A stretch of 64,000 nt of DNA, taken from positions 6,954,974 to 7,018,973 of the forward strand of contig NC_135259.1 in NCBI RefSeq assembly GCF_964204865.1, in the 5' to 3' direction. Under the pieces are notes generated by a model. That model searched no databases. It was not told where the DNA came from and saw only the letters and a list, made by a program, of their open reading frames with translations. The stretch comes from Styela clava. Taxonomy: Eukaryota > Chordata > Ascidiacea > Stolidobranchia > Styelidae. Both the position numbers and the translations under genes were made by a program. The stretch's first letter is position 1. Every line of letters starts with the position of its first letter. Positions 11,623 through 21,909 of this stretch are shown here, piece after piece.

Positions 11623-14600
11623 CTACCATCTTGGTTTCAAATTATCTGGAACGGGTTCATCCCATTTGCACTTATCACGACACAACTCCTGAAGAATGCG
11701 TTTTCCTTCTAAGACAACAGGAGCAATAAATCCGAACGGATCATAGATTGAACATACTGTTGACAGAATTCCACGCCTTGTGAAAGGACGATCTTTCAAA
11801 GTAATACGAAAAGTGAAACTGTCATCCACAATACACCATTGAACACCCAGTGCTCTTTCAACTGGTATTGGGTTACTTCCAAGATCTAAATTCTTGAACT
11901 TTGTCGAGCGATCATTCTCATCAACAGCTTGTAAAACTTCATTATTATTAGACACAAATTTTGTCAAATTGAAACCACCTTTAGCACACATTTTCTTACT
12001 TGCTTTGATCAACGATGTTGCTTCTTCAACACTATCAACTGACTTTAAACCATCATCAACGTAGAAATTCTTTCTCAAGAATTGAGCTGCTTCTTCACCA
12101 AATTCCTTTTCATAGTCATCTGCAGTCTTTTTGAGGACAAAATTACAGCACGATGGACTCGACGTAGAACCAAACACCATGACTCGCATCCTGTAACAAC
12201 TAGGTTTTTTCGTGCAATCTCCATTGTCCCACCACAGAAATCTGACAAAATCTCTGTCTTCTTCGTTAATTCGAACTTGATAAAACATTGATTCGATGTC
12301 TGCCATGAACGCAATTTCCTTTTCACGAAATCGAGCAAGTACTGATATCAGTGAGTTGGTAAGATCTGGTCCTTGTAGCAAATGCCCATTTAAACTTTGA
12401 CCTTCAAATTCAGAACTGCAATTAAATACAACTCTGATCTTGTTTGGCTTACAAGGATGAAACACTCCATGATGTGGAATATACCATACATATCCATGAT
12501 TACCATTGGCACCATCGGACAATCTCTCAGCATATCCCTTTTCAATTGCATCTTTCATGAATGCACAATAAAGCTCTTTAAACCTTTCATCTTTCTCAAA
12601 ACGCTTCTTAATTCCTTGTAAGCATCTGAGAGCTAATTGCTTGTTGTTTGAAAGCATCACTTCTTTGTTTCGAAAAGGGAGAGACATCTCATAATGACCA
12701 TCCTGTGTCCTGTGAATACTTGATTGACACTTCTGCAAAAATCTACGATCTTCGATAGAAATAGGTTTGTTCGATGTACCATCAATTTCTTGCTTTTTGA
12801 TATTATTCTTGTGCATGCATTCAATGAAATCTTGTTCAAAACTTCTCAAAATCATGCAAGGGTTCATGACTTCTTTAACTTGATTTATAGGTACAAATTG
12901 AGGAGAAATGATGTCAGGTGCATACAGGTCATGTGATATCACTTTGTTACAAGTTTTGGTAGCATATCCACCAACACATACTGCATCAATCATTCCAACA
13001 ACTCCCCATCCTAATGCTGTTTTGATAGCATAACTTTCTGTGTCGGCATCTGATATAATTTGCAACGGACGCAATGCTTGCATACAATCAGTGCCAATGA
13101 GTATACCAATATCAATATTAGGATCACAGTCCGGGATTTCATCTAGAATATCTTGGAACTTTGTATACTTGTTCAGAACCCTCTTGTCTATAATTTGATT
13201 ACGATTTACTGGGATGGAATCTCTTGTGTAACATGGAGGCAAATCTATCTTGTGGCCATTACAACCTAAAATTTGCAAGCCCATAATCTTGTATGAATCC
13301 ACCACAGTCGAACTGGTCATAGTAGAAAGGTTCAATCTCACCTTAAATCCATTTGATTCCAAGCTTCGTCTGACATCATCCGAAATGAATGTGGTATCAG
13401 ATTGTTCATCTAAAATTGCATAAACTTTTAATTTCTTGCTTGGTCGATTAGCACAAAGTATTTGTATTGGTACAATCCTTGTAGTTCGAATAACTTCTCG
13501 AGCTTCTGATGCATGACAGATTATACTTTTCTTACAATCAGCATTCGTTAAACTATTTTCTTCATTTGAATCTATCTTCGTCTTGACCTTGCGAACGAAT
13601 TCTTCTGAATGTATGGCAGTAGGGTGACCTTTACCACAAGTTTTGCAAGTCTTTCTTTTGGTGCATCCTTTCGAACGATGACCTTTTCTTAGACATGCAA
13701 AACATATGCCATTTGACTTGATAAATTCGATTCGGTCATTGTAAGATTTCTTGAGAAAAGCTGTACAATCATTCAGATCATGTGATCCTTTACAACACAC
13801 ACACGAATCTGAGAAATGGGTAGTTTTCGACTTAGCTGTTTGTCGAGAACTGTGAACTTCTTCGCTAGCATCAATAGAGTACGAGTGAGAACCTCTATTA
13901 TAAGTCCTTCTTCTAACGGGTACATTTGCAGCTTTCTTATTGTTAGCCACAAGTTCATCAAGTACTCCAGTTCCATACAGAGGAAGTGTAGTTACTTTCG
14001 ATATTTTCTTGACATGATCACAGAATTCAGAAAATGGTGGAAAGCTTCCATGTTTTCTGTGATATTCACATGCATTTGACGACCATCTATCTCTTGCCGA
14101 CTTTGGCAATTTCAAAACAAGAACTTGGATTAAGTCTTCATCATCCAATTTCTTCAGTAACGTAGAATTTTTTACCAATAGCTTACAACTAGTAAGAAAA
14201 TGACAAAACTCACGCATTCCTTTTCCGCCATCATTCATAGGTATGATAGGCCATTGCTTCAGTCTTTGCTTGTAAGCTCTGGATATTGTAGCCGAGTCGC
14301 CATACCACTCCATTAGTGTCGCTTTTGCTTCATTATATGCGTTTTCATCATCTATGCCCATGAAACCTTCAATAGCCTTTCTTGCATCTCCAGTCGTATA
14401 CTTCAAAAGATAACGAAGACGCCTGTTAGGGTTTCGAACATTTCTTTCAATAAGATCTTCAAAATCTCCAAGCCATATAGGAAATCTCAATAAATCACCA
14501 TCAAAAACTTCTGGTTCTTCATTTGGCAATGAAGCCCTTTGTTGAATATCAACAACTGTTTCAACTAGTCTTTTAATTTCTGAACTACTAGCGCCATCTG

Positions 14601-15618
14601 CCGATGGGCTTTGTGGTGCAGTAGACAAATTCAATGGATTTGAAACTTCGTTTTCAGCAGTGTTCGAATAAGCAGGATTTGCATTCATATGATTTGTAAC
14701 AAATGGTACAGCTGTATTTTCAGGTGCCGGTACCAAATTTTCATTCGTTAAAGCAGTTTGTTCAGCAGTATAGAATTGATGCGGACTTACTACAAAAGGT
14801 TCGTTCGGTGCAAAATGTGTCACATCACGTCTACTAAAGCTATCATTTTCACAATCAATTTGAGCAAAAATATTCTCTTCTGCTTCTGCTTTAGCAATTT
14901 CCTTTTGCAGATTCAGTCTTCTCTTGTCAGCTTGTAATTGTATTTCAGCTTGTTGTACGTTTGCTTGTAGCCTTACAGCTTCAGCTTTGAGTTTTGCTTC
15001 TGTTTGTGCTAATTCTGATTTCAATTTTGCCTCCTCTTGTGCAATTTTTACTTCAGTTTCAGCAAAACTAGCTTCTGCTTGTAATGAGGCTTTCTTGGCA
15101 GCTATTTCAGCCAGCCTAAACGCCACAGATGAACTCGATGATGAAGAATAAGATCTATGAGAATATCTTGAAAGACTGGTATGTACAGAACTGACATCTT
15201 TATCAGTCTCGATGCTTCTAATTTCTTCAATCGCTTTAGCACGAAATTCTTCAAACAAATGTTGAGCATTTATGAAAATATCATTTTCTTCATTAATAGC
15301 ATTGGCATCAACTAACAATGCTACATACTCCTTATGTGCTGTACGATAGCCATGAAAACATAATTCGAAGGTTTTCAAATCGTCTTTTATAGTACGCAAT
15401 GAGACACCATCATCAATACTTTTCAGGAGCTTCATTCTTATTTTTGAAAACAATTCAAATTTTGACTTACACCTTTCCAGAAGCATTTTAACTTGATATT
15501 CTTGTCCTTTTTCTGTAAGTGTTCTGCTACGTTCAGACCTTCTGGGATTTTCTCTCATATCATTACCAGAATTAGAGTCCACGTCATAACTTGCATTTGT
15601 AGATCTTGCTGTAGCCAT
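11623..15618 (-). CDS. BEL/Pao gag, protease and reverse transcriptase
   Basis: A 1331-residue frame starts at ATG 15618. Residues 160-250 are an Ala/Glu/Lys-rich probable coiled coil. Residues about 360-540 match the DUF1759 gag region. Cysteine/histidine knuckles lie at about 606-665. A retropepsin-like protease (DUF1758) has its active Asp at D737 in LDEQSDTTF. Reverse transcriptase follows, with D1107 (FMADIESMF) and the YVDD box at 1186-1189. The frame stops at TAG 11623-11625, before RNase H. Read-through or a disabling mutation are both possible. Length and domain order are normal for BEL/Pao. Confidence 0.92.
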   Translation of the reverse strand: MATARSTNASYDVDSNSGNDMRENPRRSERSRTLTEKGQEYQVKMLLERCKSKFELFSKIRMKLLKSIDDGVSLRTIKDDLKTFELCFHGYRTAHKEYVALLVDANAINEENDIFINAQHLFEEFRAKAIEEIRSIETDKDVSSVHTSLSRYSHRSYSSSSSSSVAFRLAEIAAKKASLQAEASFAETEVKIAQEEAKLKSELAQTEAKLKAEAVRLQANVQQAEIQLQADKRRLNLQKEIAKAEAEENIFAQIDCENDSFSRRDVTHFAPNEPFVVSPHQFYTAEQTALTNENLVPAPENTAVPFVTNHMNANPAYSNTAENEVSNPLNLSTAPQSPSADGASSSEIKRLVETVVDIQQRASLPNEEPEVFDGDLLRFPIWLGDFEDLIERNVRNPNRRLRYLLKYTTGDARKAIEGFMGIDDENAYNEAKATLMEWYGDSATISRAYKQRLKQWPIIPMNDGGKGMREFCHFLTSCKLLVKNSTLLKKLDDEDLIQVLVLKLPKSARDRWSSNACEYHRKHGSFPPFSEFCDHVKKISKVTTLPLYGTGVLDELVANNKKAANVPVRRRTYNRGSHSYSIDASEEVHSSRQTAKSKTTHFSDSCVCCKGSHDLNDCTAFLKKSYNDRIEFIKSNGICFACLRKGHRSKGCTKRKTCKTCGKGHPTAIHSEEFVRKVKTKIDSNEENSLTNADCKKSIICHASEAREVIRTTRIVPIQILCANRPSKKLKVYAILDEQSDTTFISDDVRRSLESNGFKVRLNLSTMTSSTVVDSYKIMGLQILGCNGHKIDLPPCYTRDSIPVNRNQIIDKRVLNKYTKFQDILDEIPDCDPNIDIGILIGTDCMQALRPLQIISDADTESYAIKTALGWGVVGMIDAVCVGGYATKTCNKVISHDLYAPDIISPQFVPINQVKEVMNPCMILRSFEQDFIECMHKNNIKKQEIDGTSNKPISIEDRRFLQKCQSSIHRTQDGHYEMSLPFRNKEVMLSNNKQLALRCLQGIKKRFEKDERFKELYCAFMKDAIEKGYAERLSDGANGNHGYVWYIPHHGVFHPCKPNKIRVVFNCSSEFEGQSLNGHLLQGPDLTNSLISVLARFREKEIAFMADIESMFYQVRINEEDRDFVRFLWWDNGDCTKKPSCYRMRVMVFGSTSSPSCCNFVLKKTADDYEKEFGEEAAQFLRKNFYVDDGLKSVDSVEEATSLIKASKKMCAKGGFNLTKFVSNNNEVLQAVDENDRSTKFKNLDLGSNPIPVERALGVQWCIVDDSFTFRITLKDRPFTRRGILSTVCSIYDPFGFIAPVVLEGKRILQELCRDKCKWDEPVPDNLKPRW

Positions 15619-15863
15619 GATTTATAATGTATATTCCCTTTTCTTGGTATAAATATCTTGTATTCACTGATAGGGTGAAGTTTCGCAAAATTACAATAAC
15701 ATGTTTATTGATCATCAATATTCTGATATTGTTCTACTGACTTGCTTAGTAGATCTTGAAATCTTTTACCAACTTGTTTGCAATAGTGTAAAATTGTTTA
15801 CTAACTTGGTTAGTAAAGCCAAATCGTTTACTAACTTGGTTAGCAATCGACAAAATCGTTTAC
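15619..15863 (-). other. BEL/Pao 5' leader with short hairpin repeats
   Basis: This is the untranslated leader between the 5' LTR and the gag ATG on the minus strand. It contains repeated TTTACTAACTTGGTTAG words; the copy at 15797-15817 is a perfect hairpin with 9-bp arms and a TTG loop, and an imperfect copy follows at 15827-15844. The bases next to the LTR (minus strand GTAAACGATTTTG) do not start with the usual TGG of a tRNA primer site, so the primer is unresolved. Confidence 0.6.
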
Positions 15864-16696
15864 TATTACGGCCGCTGTTCACGATGCTACGAATCTAACA
15901 GTCTATTTAACCCTTTTGTCGCAGACTCGCAGTCGTATGTTCCGCCGTGTAGGTATAACCGTCGTTTAACTCACTGCTGCACTCACTGAAACCTGGAAAC
16001 CCCAAGAAACTGTCCAACACAATGTTTTGATGTTACTTTCAAATCGTGTTCAAAGATGACCAAATGAAATAACTTAGATGTTATGAAGCGTTCCAAAATA
16101 GTGTCTCAGTGTACTGATGAAATGTTCCAATATAAAGTCTCAATGAATTGAAGAAGTGTGTAAACTGCAATTAAAATAAGAGTAAAACTTATAAGCAAAA
16201 CACAACAGTGATGATCTAAAAAATACCAGAGACATTGGCAAAATACAGTATAGGCTACCGGTACTTGATCACACGATAAAGAAGGCATGAATAACTTATG
16301 AATAAAGAGCAGACAATAACTTGTACACACAGTGTTTTACTTATTCTATACTAATATGAATTTGGAATGAAAATCATATATTAAGCAAGTAGGAACACTC
16401 AGCAAATGAATTCCTAAATACAGAAATATCTTCACATAAAATATGACTTACCGATTTTTTCGGCTAATAATATCACAAACAAGCAGGTACTTTAATATTT
16501 AACATTTAAACAATCTTAACTGTATGGAAAAAGAATAATATATTAGACCAAATCAGAGAAGCACAAACCCTGTCAGCCTGTTCAACAAAATCCTGAAAAT
16601 GGCGCAACCACGAGACAAACTTGCGCAACAATCTAAAGTACCACAATGAGGCGACAAAGGGCAATAAATAAAATGACGGCTGAGCCATCATTTACA
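15864..16696 (-). repeat. 5' LTR of the BEL/Pao element
   Basis: This 833-bp copy has exactly the length of the LTR at 8481-9313 and would carry the promoter for the minus-strand transcript. The outer border is fixed by TTTACA followed by the target duplication ATACC. The hAT-2 transposase frame resumes directly after that duplication. Confidence 0.93.
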
Positions 16697-16701
16697 ATAC
16701 C

Positions 16702-17866
16702 CCTCTCGTCCGTATATTTTTTGCAAATGTTTCGGGGTTTTCTTCATTTTTTTCCGTTTCGCCGAAGCGCTCTGACCTCCTTCGCCAGATATGTAGCCGC
16801 CGTCTACCAGCTTGTGCACCAACACGTTGGAACTTCCAATCACGCGTGGTGCAGGGCGTGTCCGAAATTAGGTCTGAGCTCATTGAGTATTTCGTATTCA
16901 ATGGCATTCAGAGCTCTCCGGTTTGGGACGAACGCTCTGTGAGGGAGGCGGCAAGTATAAAGCGTCTGCTAGAAGATGGTGAGTTTTCATTTTTTCTCGC
17001 TTTTTTCTCCATAATATTCTATCACGTGGATGTATTATACGGCGCATTGCAGTCAAGGCTAATGGATGGAGCGTCTGTGCAGTCGTTTATTTCAGACTTC
17101 TGCGATGCTGTATCTTGTATAAGGGAAACAATAAAATACGACGACACATGGAGTGCTTCTTTACGCCGTGGGCAAACAATGCAGCGTTTGATTTTGTCTG
17201 CAAAGTAATGCTGTGACATTCTGGTGAATCAAATAGGCGATCGTCTGCTCACTGAACACCTTGCCGCGTTCTCTTTGATGAACCCCAAAAATTTTTCAAA
17301 ATTTGCACGTCAATTTCCCATCCATTTGTTGGCTACTGTCTTCAAATTTTACCCCATGATAAACGTGGGTAAATTGGAAAATGAATTGCGATGTATATAC
17401 ACCAATCAAACTTTTTTGAACATCACATCATCTTGACGAAAGCTCACAATTGCTTATTTTCTTAATTAAATAAAGTTGAATGAATTCAGTTTTGCTGTTG
17501 CTAAAATCGACAGAAAACTGGAACTTGTTGCCTTTTTAACTTAGTCTTATATTTGTATGAACTTGCGCGCTCTATGGGTTCCTCATAGATAACTCTCTAG
17601 TAACTACCTTTGCGGCGTCTGCAAAATTTCTGGGCATCATTTTGACGACGCCTATTTCTTCCGCCGACGCAGAGCGAACATTAGGCACGCTGAAGCGTAT
17701 TAAAACGTATCTCAGAAACACAATGATGCAAGATAGATTGAATTTCTTGGCTGTTTTATCCATTCACAGAGACGTTATTTCTGGGATGCATGACTTTAAT
17801 CAGCGCGTTATTGAGCATTTTGCTTCCAAGAAACCGCGGCGTGTTGCATATATGTTCAAGCAGTAG
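16702..17866 (+). pseudogene. hAT-2 transposase, C-terminal part
   Basis: From 16702 the hAT-2 frame continues in the same phase as before the retrotransposon. It gives CAPTRWNFQSR, a hallmark hAT stretch, and stays open to TAA at 17206-17208. A further piece is readable at 17224-17436. After a degenerate gap the dimerisation domain appears at about 17600-17866 with SSADAERTLGTLKRIKTY and LRNTMMQDRLN. Stops and frame changes between these pieces show decay beyond the insertion. An intron in the 17437-17590 gap cannot be excluded. Confidence 0.82.
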
Positions 17867-18283
17867 AAGTCTAGCAGCATATATATCTATGAGTGAGCGA
17901 CGCATGTCCTTATCTTTGCATTAACTTTTCTTTCTTCATGGTAACGTTTTAAACCTTATTTTAGGTTTTGTCTGCTCTCCCGAAGTTTCTGTTAATATGT
18001 CATTGTATTTATCTGGGTAAATATTTCCTTTTGAAAGAGGTTTCAAAATAAACTATGTCTATAATTATTAATCCCTTGACTTGGACCGGTTTTAAAGACA
18101 CTTTCTTATCGTTAAAAATTGTCGCTTTTGCCGATTGGTTGTTACCGATGGAATGGTTTTTATACTCATAAAATGATGGGAGAACTTACAGCGCTCATCC
18201 TGTCCCCGTAGATGGGGGTGACTTGGTCCCGCAGTAGCTTGCCCCGGTTGTCAAAATGACCACGCCCCGCCACTGTGAAGTAC

Positions 18284-20043
18284 CATGGTCATTCTGAAAA
18301 TGTGAGAATCAAATTACGGTTGTGTGGTGGCGTAATGTCGTTTACATGGACATTATTTGAACATTTTTGTGGGTAGGAATTCGGAAACAACGATTCGCGA
18401 GATAATTCGGCGAGACCATCAGCTGTAAAACTTTTTTTACCGTCGCTCTTATGCACTACTTCATACTTTATTATACCACCTCACGGGAAATAAGGGCGAT
18501 TTCTTGATTTGATGACCTTTTTTCTACCAAATGTGATGTTAGAATTGAAATAGTCAAATGTGAATCTTATATCTTCAGTAAATATTATTTTGGATTCTTC
18601 ATCATTTTGCGCCTCTGACAAAAGAGGTTTCTGCGAGTTGTTAATCTGCTTTATCGCTTTCCCCGCTCAAAAATAAATATGGATATCCTGAATATGACAA
18701 TATAAAATATGTCATACGCTATTAACAACTAATGCCAATGCTGAAAATTAGAATAGAAGGCGCTGCTATGATAAGTGAGTATCTCTCTAAAATTCTACCA
18801 AATTTACCGGCATCTTACCCACTTGTGCAATTGTGGATGAACGGCCTATAGGAAAATTTGTACCCCCTTTTTGCAATACTTTCATTGACCACAAATCTTC
18901 CTGCATTTTCTGTCACGTCGTCAAACTTGAGATGGATATGCGCCGTTGGCACATAACCAAAACAAATTTTGCGATAACTCTTACCTATCGAAAAAGCGCA
19001 ATCGCCTCTTGCTCCATCTCATTCTCTGGGGTTTCTTCCTCTGTTTTAAATCTGTCGTCTTTTAAATATTTTGCATATTGTATTTATTATAAATGTTTTA
19101 TTGTTTCTTTTTTTTAAATGCAGTGTATATGAATCAATAACTTCAATATACCTTTCTAATCGTTTACTGTCTGTTACGTGGTATCGCCCTCTATTGTTAC
19201 GCATCTGTTACGTAACAATAGAGGTAGACACTCCTTGCTGCAATTCCATGAGCTGCAGTTTATTTATCTTCTAAATCAAGTTTGGCGAACATGAGTGATT
19301 TGTTTAGTATATGAAAGGAAAATCAGGCGGCGATGAGAGATAAAGTAGGCTACATATTATAGATCACGAGGTTGAGTTTTATTCAAAGGCAGCAATTTTT
19401 TCCGTGTTAGTGCGCCGTGAGTTTTTTCCCTGATAATTTGGTGTCGCACGAACAAAACGTTTGGTACCTCTGCTGTAGTTAATCAGATTATTTAATTCAG
19501 TGGCATAATTCAGCACGAGTATAAAAAAATTTATATATATGGCAAGTCCATGCTCCCGAAAACAAATAACTGGCTAACTAATCCCATACCCGACCTGGAC
19601 TGGTAACCAGATGAGGGGCCGTGGTTCGCCGTGTGATTAAGCCGTCTTATTGGCTCAATATGTAAATCCTATCCTAGGGTACATAGTCTAAGGTTGAAGA
19701 TGTTGGAAACTTGTTTAATCCCCCATATTATGTTGTGAATTACATGGACGCGTAAATTATACTAATGAGAATATATTCTCATTGAATATACATAACGTCA
19801 ATTAAACTGTCTTATCGGATTTCCTCTCCCCGGGATAAATATGTAAATCTTATCCTATCAATTATCAACATGTCATTGTGACATACGGACATTTGTATAT
19901 ATGTCTGTCTTTATAACTTTATTTTTTATATTTCCACTGCTCTTTGGAGTCGTATACTATTTACTTCTTTTTGTGTGTTGACGCAATCGCAATCCGCATT
20001 GCGCGACGTTACGGATCTTTTGAAAACAGTGGAATATACCTAT
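18284..20043. other. Intergenic DNA upstream of LACTB
   Basis: No supported gene. There is a 14-bp perfect hairpin at 19188-19201/19211-19224 (arm CCTCTATTGTTACG, 9-nt loop), and a perfect 20-bp palindrome at 19764-19783. Around 19560-19690 lies a GC-richer stretch (GACTGGTAACCAGATGAGG, GTGGTTCGCCGTGTGATTAA). Its closing phrase GTCTTAT...ATATGTAAATC...TATCCTA recurs at about 19808-19858, so this looks like a dispersed repeat. Confidence 0.5.
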
Positions 20044-20210
20044 AGATCCATTTCGTTGTCTACGTACACGTACAGCCAACGGAACAATACGAAATAACCA
20101 TTTTCAACAGCCAAACAAAACGGAAACCTGAAGATCCATTTCGTTGTCTACGTACAGCCAACGGAACAATACGAAATAACCATTTTCAACAACCAAACAA
20201 AACGGAAACG
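20044..20210. repeat. Tandem duplication upstream of LACTB
   Basis: Two adjacent copies (20044-20131 and 20132-20210) both start AGATCCATTTCGTTGTCTAC and end in AAACAAAACGGAAAC. The first has an extra 6 bases, giving ACGTACACGTAC where the second has ACGTAC. The two copies are otherwise nearly identical. They end about 260 bp before the LACTB start codon and may lie in its promoter. Confidence 0.85.
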
Positions 20211-20472
20211 TATAATTCGACTTGCAACTGACAGGAGCCAGCTGGACGTTTTTGTTTTTTTGCCGTCCAGTAAACAAAGTCACGTGACCGTGCAAGTCCT
20301 AGTGATGATGCTTTGCACGATTTCACGCGATCGCTGCGTGCAGCAAAGAGTAACAACATAAATATGTTGGACGTTGGCGTAGTAAGTCAGATGCTTAGTG
20401 GAAGTCGGCGCTCATTGCTTGTGCGCTTGCTGCTGCTGCTCGCGTTTTCTGTTTTTTCTTGTTTTGGTGAAA

Positions 20473-21909
20473 ATGTTTGGGGGATTTGGCAGAAAGACTC
20501 CGTATTTATTATCGTCTCTTAGTGTTGCCGCGGCACAGCACATTCACGACTCAGATGAGGTTAGCTCTCCAGTAAAGCACCATCGCGCGTTGCATCCTCA
20601 AATTGCCACGCCAAGCAAGAATATCATTGGTCGTGTTCAGCGTTTAGTGCGGAAAAATATGATCGAAATCGGTACTCCTGGAATTATAATTGGTGTCTCG
20701 ATCAATGGAAAAGATGTATGGACACAGGGGTTTGGTTATGCTGATATAGAAAATGAAGTCAAATGCAAATTCAATACTATAATGCGAATTGCTAGCATTA
20801 GCAAAAGCCTGACAATGGCTGCTGTGGCAAAGCTCATTGAAGATGGCAAGCTTTCCTTAAATGCTGCAATTCAAGATTATGTTCCAGATTTTCCAAATAA
20901 ATTTTATGAAAATGAAAAGGCAGAAATTACTTTAAAAATGTTGCTATCTCACACGAGTGGGATTAGACATTATAAGAAAAAAGAAAATGCGGAACTAGAT
21001 GAAAAAAAGTCAGAGCAAAACGATAAAACAGAAAAAGGCATTTCGGCAACAGAGAATAGATCATCTACTCCAGAATTTGAACATTTAGAATATTACTCAA
21101 TGAAACCATATAAAAGCATAGCGGAGGCTTTGGAAATGTTTAAAAACAATTCGTTATTTCATAAGCCAGGCACTAAGTTTCTGTACACTACGCATGGTTA
21201 CACCTTAGTAAGTGCGGTAGTTGAAAAAGCAGCTGGTGAGGAATTTATCCTACACATGAAAAAATTGTTCCATAAGTTGGGAATGAACAACACTTCTGCA
21301 GAGAATCCTATTGATATTGTTTATAATAGAGCTAAACATTATCAAAGAAATGAGAACGGGCGTTTAGTCAATGTTCCATATGTTGATAACTCATATAAAT
21401 GGGCTGGCGGCGGGTTTATTTCAAATATACCAGATTTACTTAAGTTTGGGAATGTAATGCTCTATAGTTTTCAACATTCTGGTAATGAATTGTGCAGTAA
21501 TCCAGGATTTTTAAAATCGGAGACTGTAAAAATGATGTGGTCTCCCATTGTGAAACCCGAGCAAAATTCTGACAAGCGATTACGTACCAATACATATTAT
21601 GGTTTGGGTTGGTCTGTTTATCCAGAAAGCCAAGAATATGGATATGCCAACCGATATGATTTTGAAGTCCTACACACTGGGGGGGCAATAGGTGCTTCAA
21701 GTGTTTTATACATTTTACCATCAGAAATTAAAATAGCTGGATCTGAACTCTCTAAGACACCAGAAGATACAAATTTGACGCTCAATTCTGAAGTTATTCC
21801 ACCACATGGTATAGTTGTTGCAATTTTAACAAATTTGCAAGGGGTAAATCTGACTGGTCTTGCCAGAAAAATTGCCAAAGAGTTTGAACCTCTTGCCACT
21901 GCTGAATAA
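20473..21909 (+). CDS. LACTB: LACTB-like serine beta-lactamase-related protein
   Basis: A 478-residue protein in one uninterrupted frame. It has the class C beta-lactamase/PBP fold motifs: SISK (S108, K111), the Tyr box at Y238 in FLYTTHGYTL, and HTGG at 401-404. Long stretches such as NSYKWAGGGF and HTGGAIGASS match vertebrate LACTB, a filament-forming serine protease of the mitochondrial intermembrane space. The lysine/glutamate-rich insert at about 165-205 is where LACTB also has one. The ATG at 20473 was chosen because it is the first in frame and has A at -3; the frame is open upstream to 20398 but without ATG. The N-terminus (MFGGFGRKTPYLLSSL) is compatible with mitochondrial targeting. 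AATAAA overlaps the stop codon, and ATTAAA follows near 21977. Confidence 0.9.
   Translation: MFGGFGRKTPYLLSSLSVAAAQHIHDSDEVSSPVKHHRALHPQIATPSKNIIGRVQRLVRKNMIEIGTPGIIIGVSINGKDVWTQGFGYADIENEVKCKFNTIMRIASISKSLTMAAVAKLIEDGKLSLNAAIQDYVPDFPNKFYENEKAEITLKMLLSHTSGIRHYKKKENAELDEKKSEQNDKTEKGISATENRSSTPEFEHLEYYSMKPYKSIAEALEMFKNNSLFHKPGTKFLYTTHGYTLVSAVVEKAAGEEFILHMKKLFHKLGMNNTSAENPIDIVYNRAKHYQRNENGRLVNVPYVDNSYKWAGGGFISNIPDLLKFGNVMLYSFQHSGNELCSNPGFLKSETVKMMWSPIVKPEQNSDKRLRTNTYYGLGWSVYPESQEYGYANRYDFEVLHTGGAIGASSVLYILPSEIKIAGSELSKTPEDTNLTLNSEVIPPHGIVVAILTNLQGVNLTGLARKIAKEFEPLATAE

Larger units (their letters stand above)
8481..16696 (-). mobile_element. BEL/Pao LTR retrotransposon, nearly complete
   Basis: Two 833-bp direct repeats (8481-9313 and 15864-16696) flank a coding interior read on the minus strand. 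A 5-bp target duplication ATACC lies at 8476-8480 and 16697-16701. By eye the LTRs differ at two positions (8656 C versus 16039 T; 9208 C versus 16591 T), so the insertion is recent. A purine run AGGGGAG (minus strand, near 9317-9323) sits next to the 3' LTR as a polypurine tract. The gag-protease-RT and RNase H-integrase parts share one frame broken by a single TAG. Domain order and sequence place it in BEL/Pao. Confidence 0.93.
6882..18275 (+). mobile_element. hAT-2: hAT transposon split by a retrotransposon
   Basis: Left end CAGTGGCGGCGCG (from 6882) and right end CCGCCACTG (to 18275) form the terminal inverted repeat. Flanking 8-mers CGAAGTAC (6874-6881) and TGAAGTAC (18276-18283) differ at one base, as expected of an older target duplication. 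GGGGCAATGCCCCGG and TTGCCCCGG occur just inside the two ends. Without the BEL/Pao insertion and one copy of its 5-bp duplication the element would be about 3.2 kb, normal for an autonomous hAT. Its transposase is on the plus strand and is broken. Confidence 0.88.
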
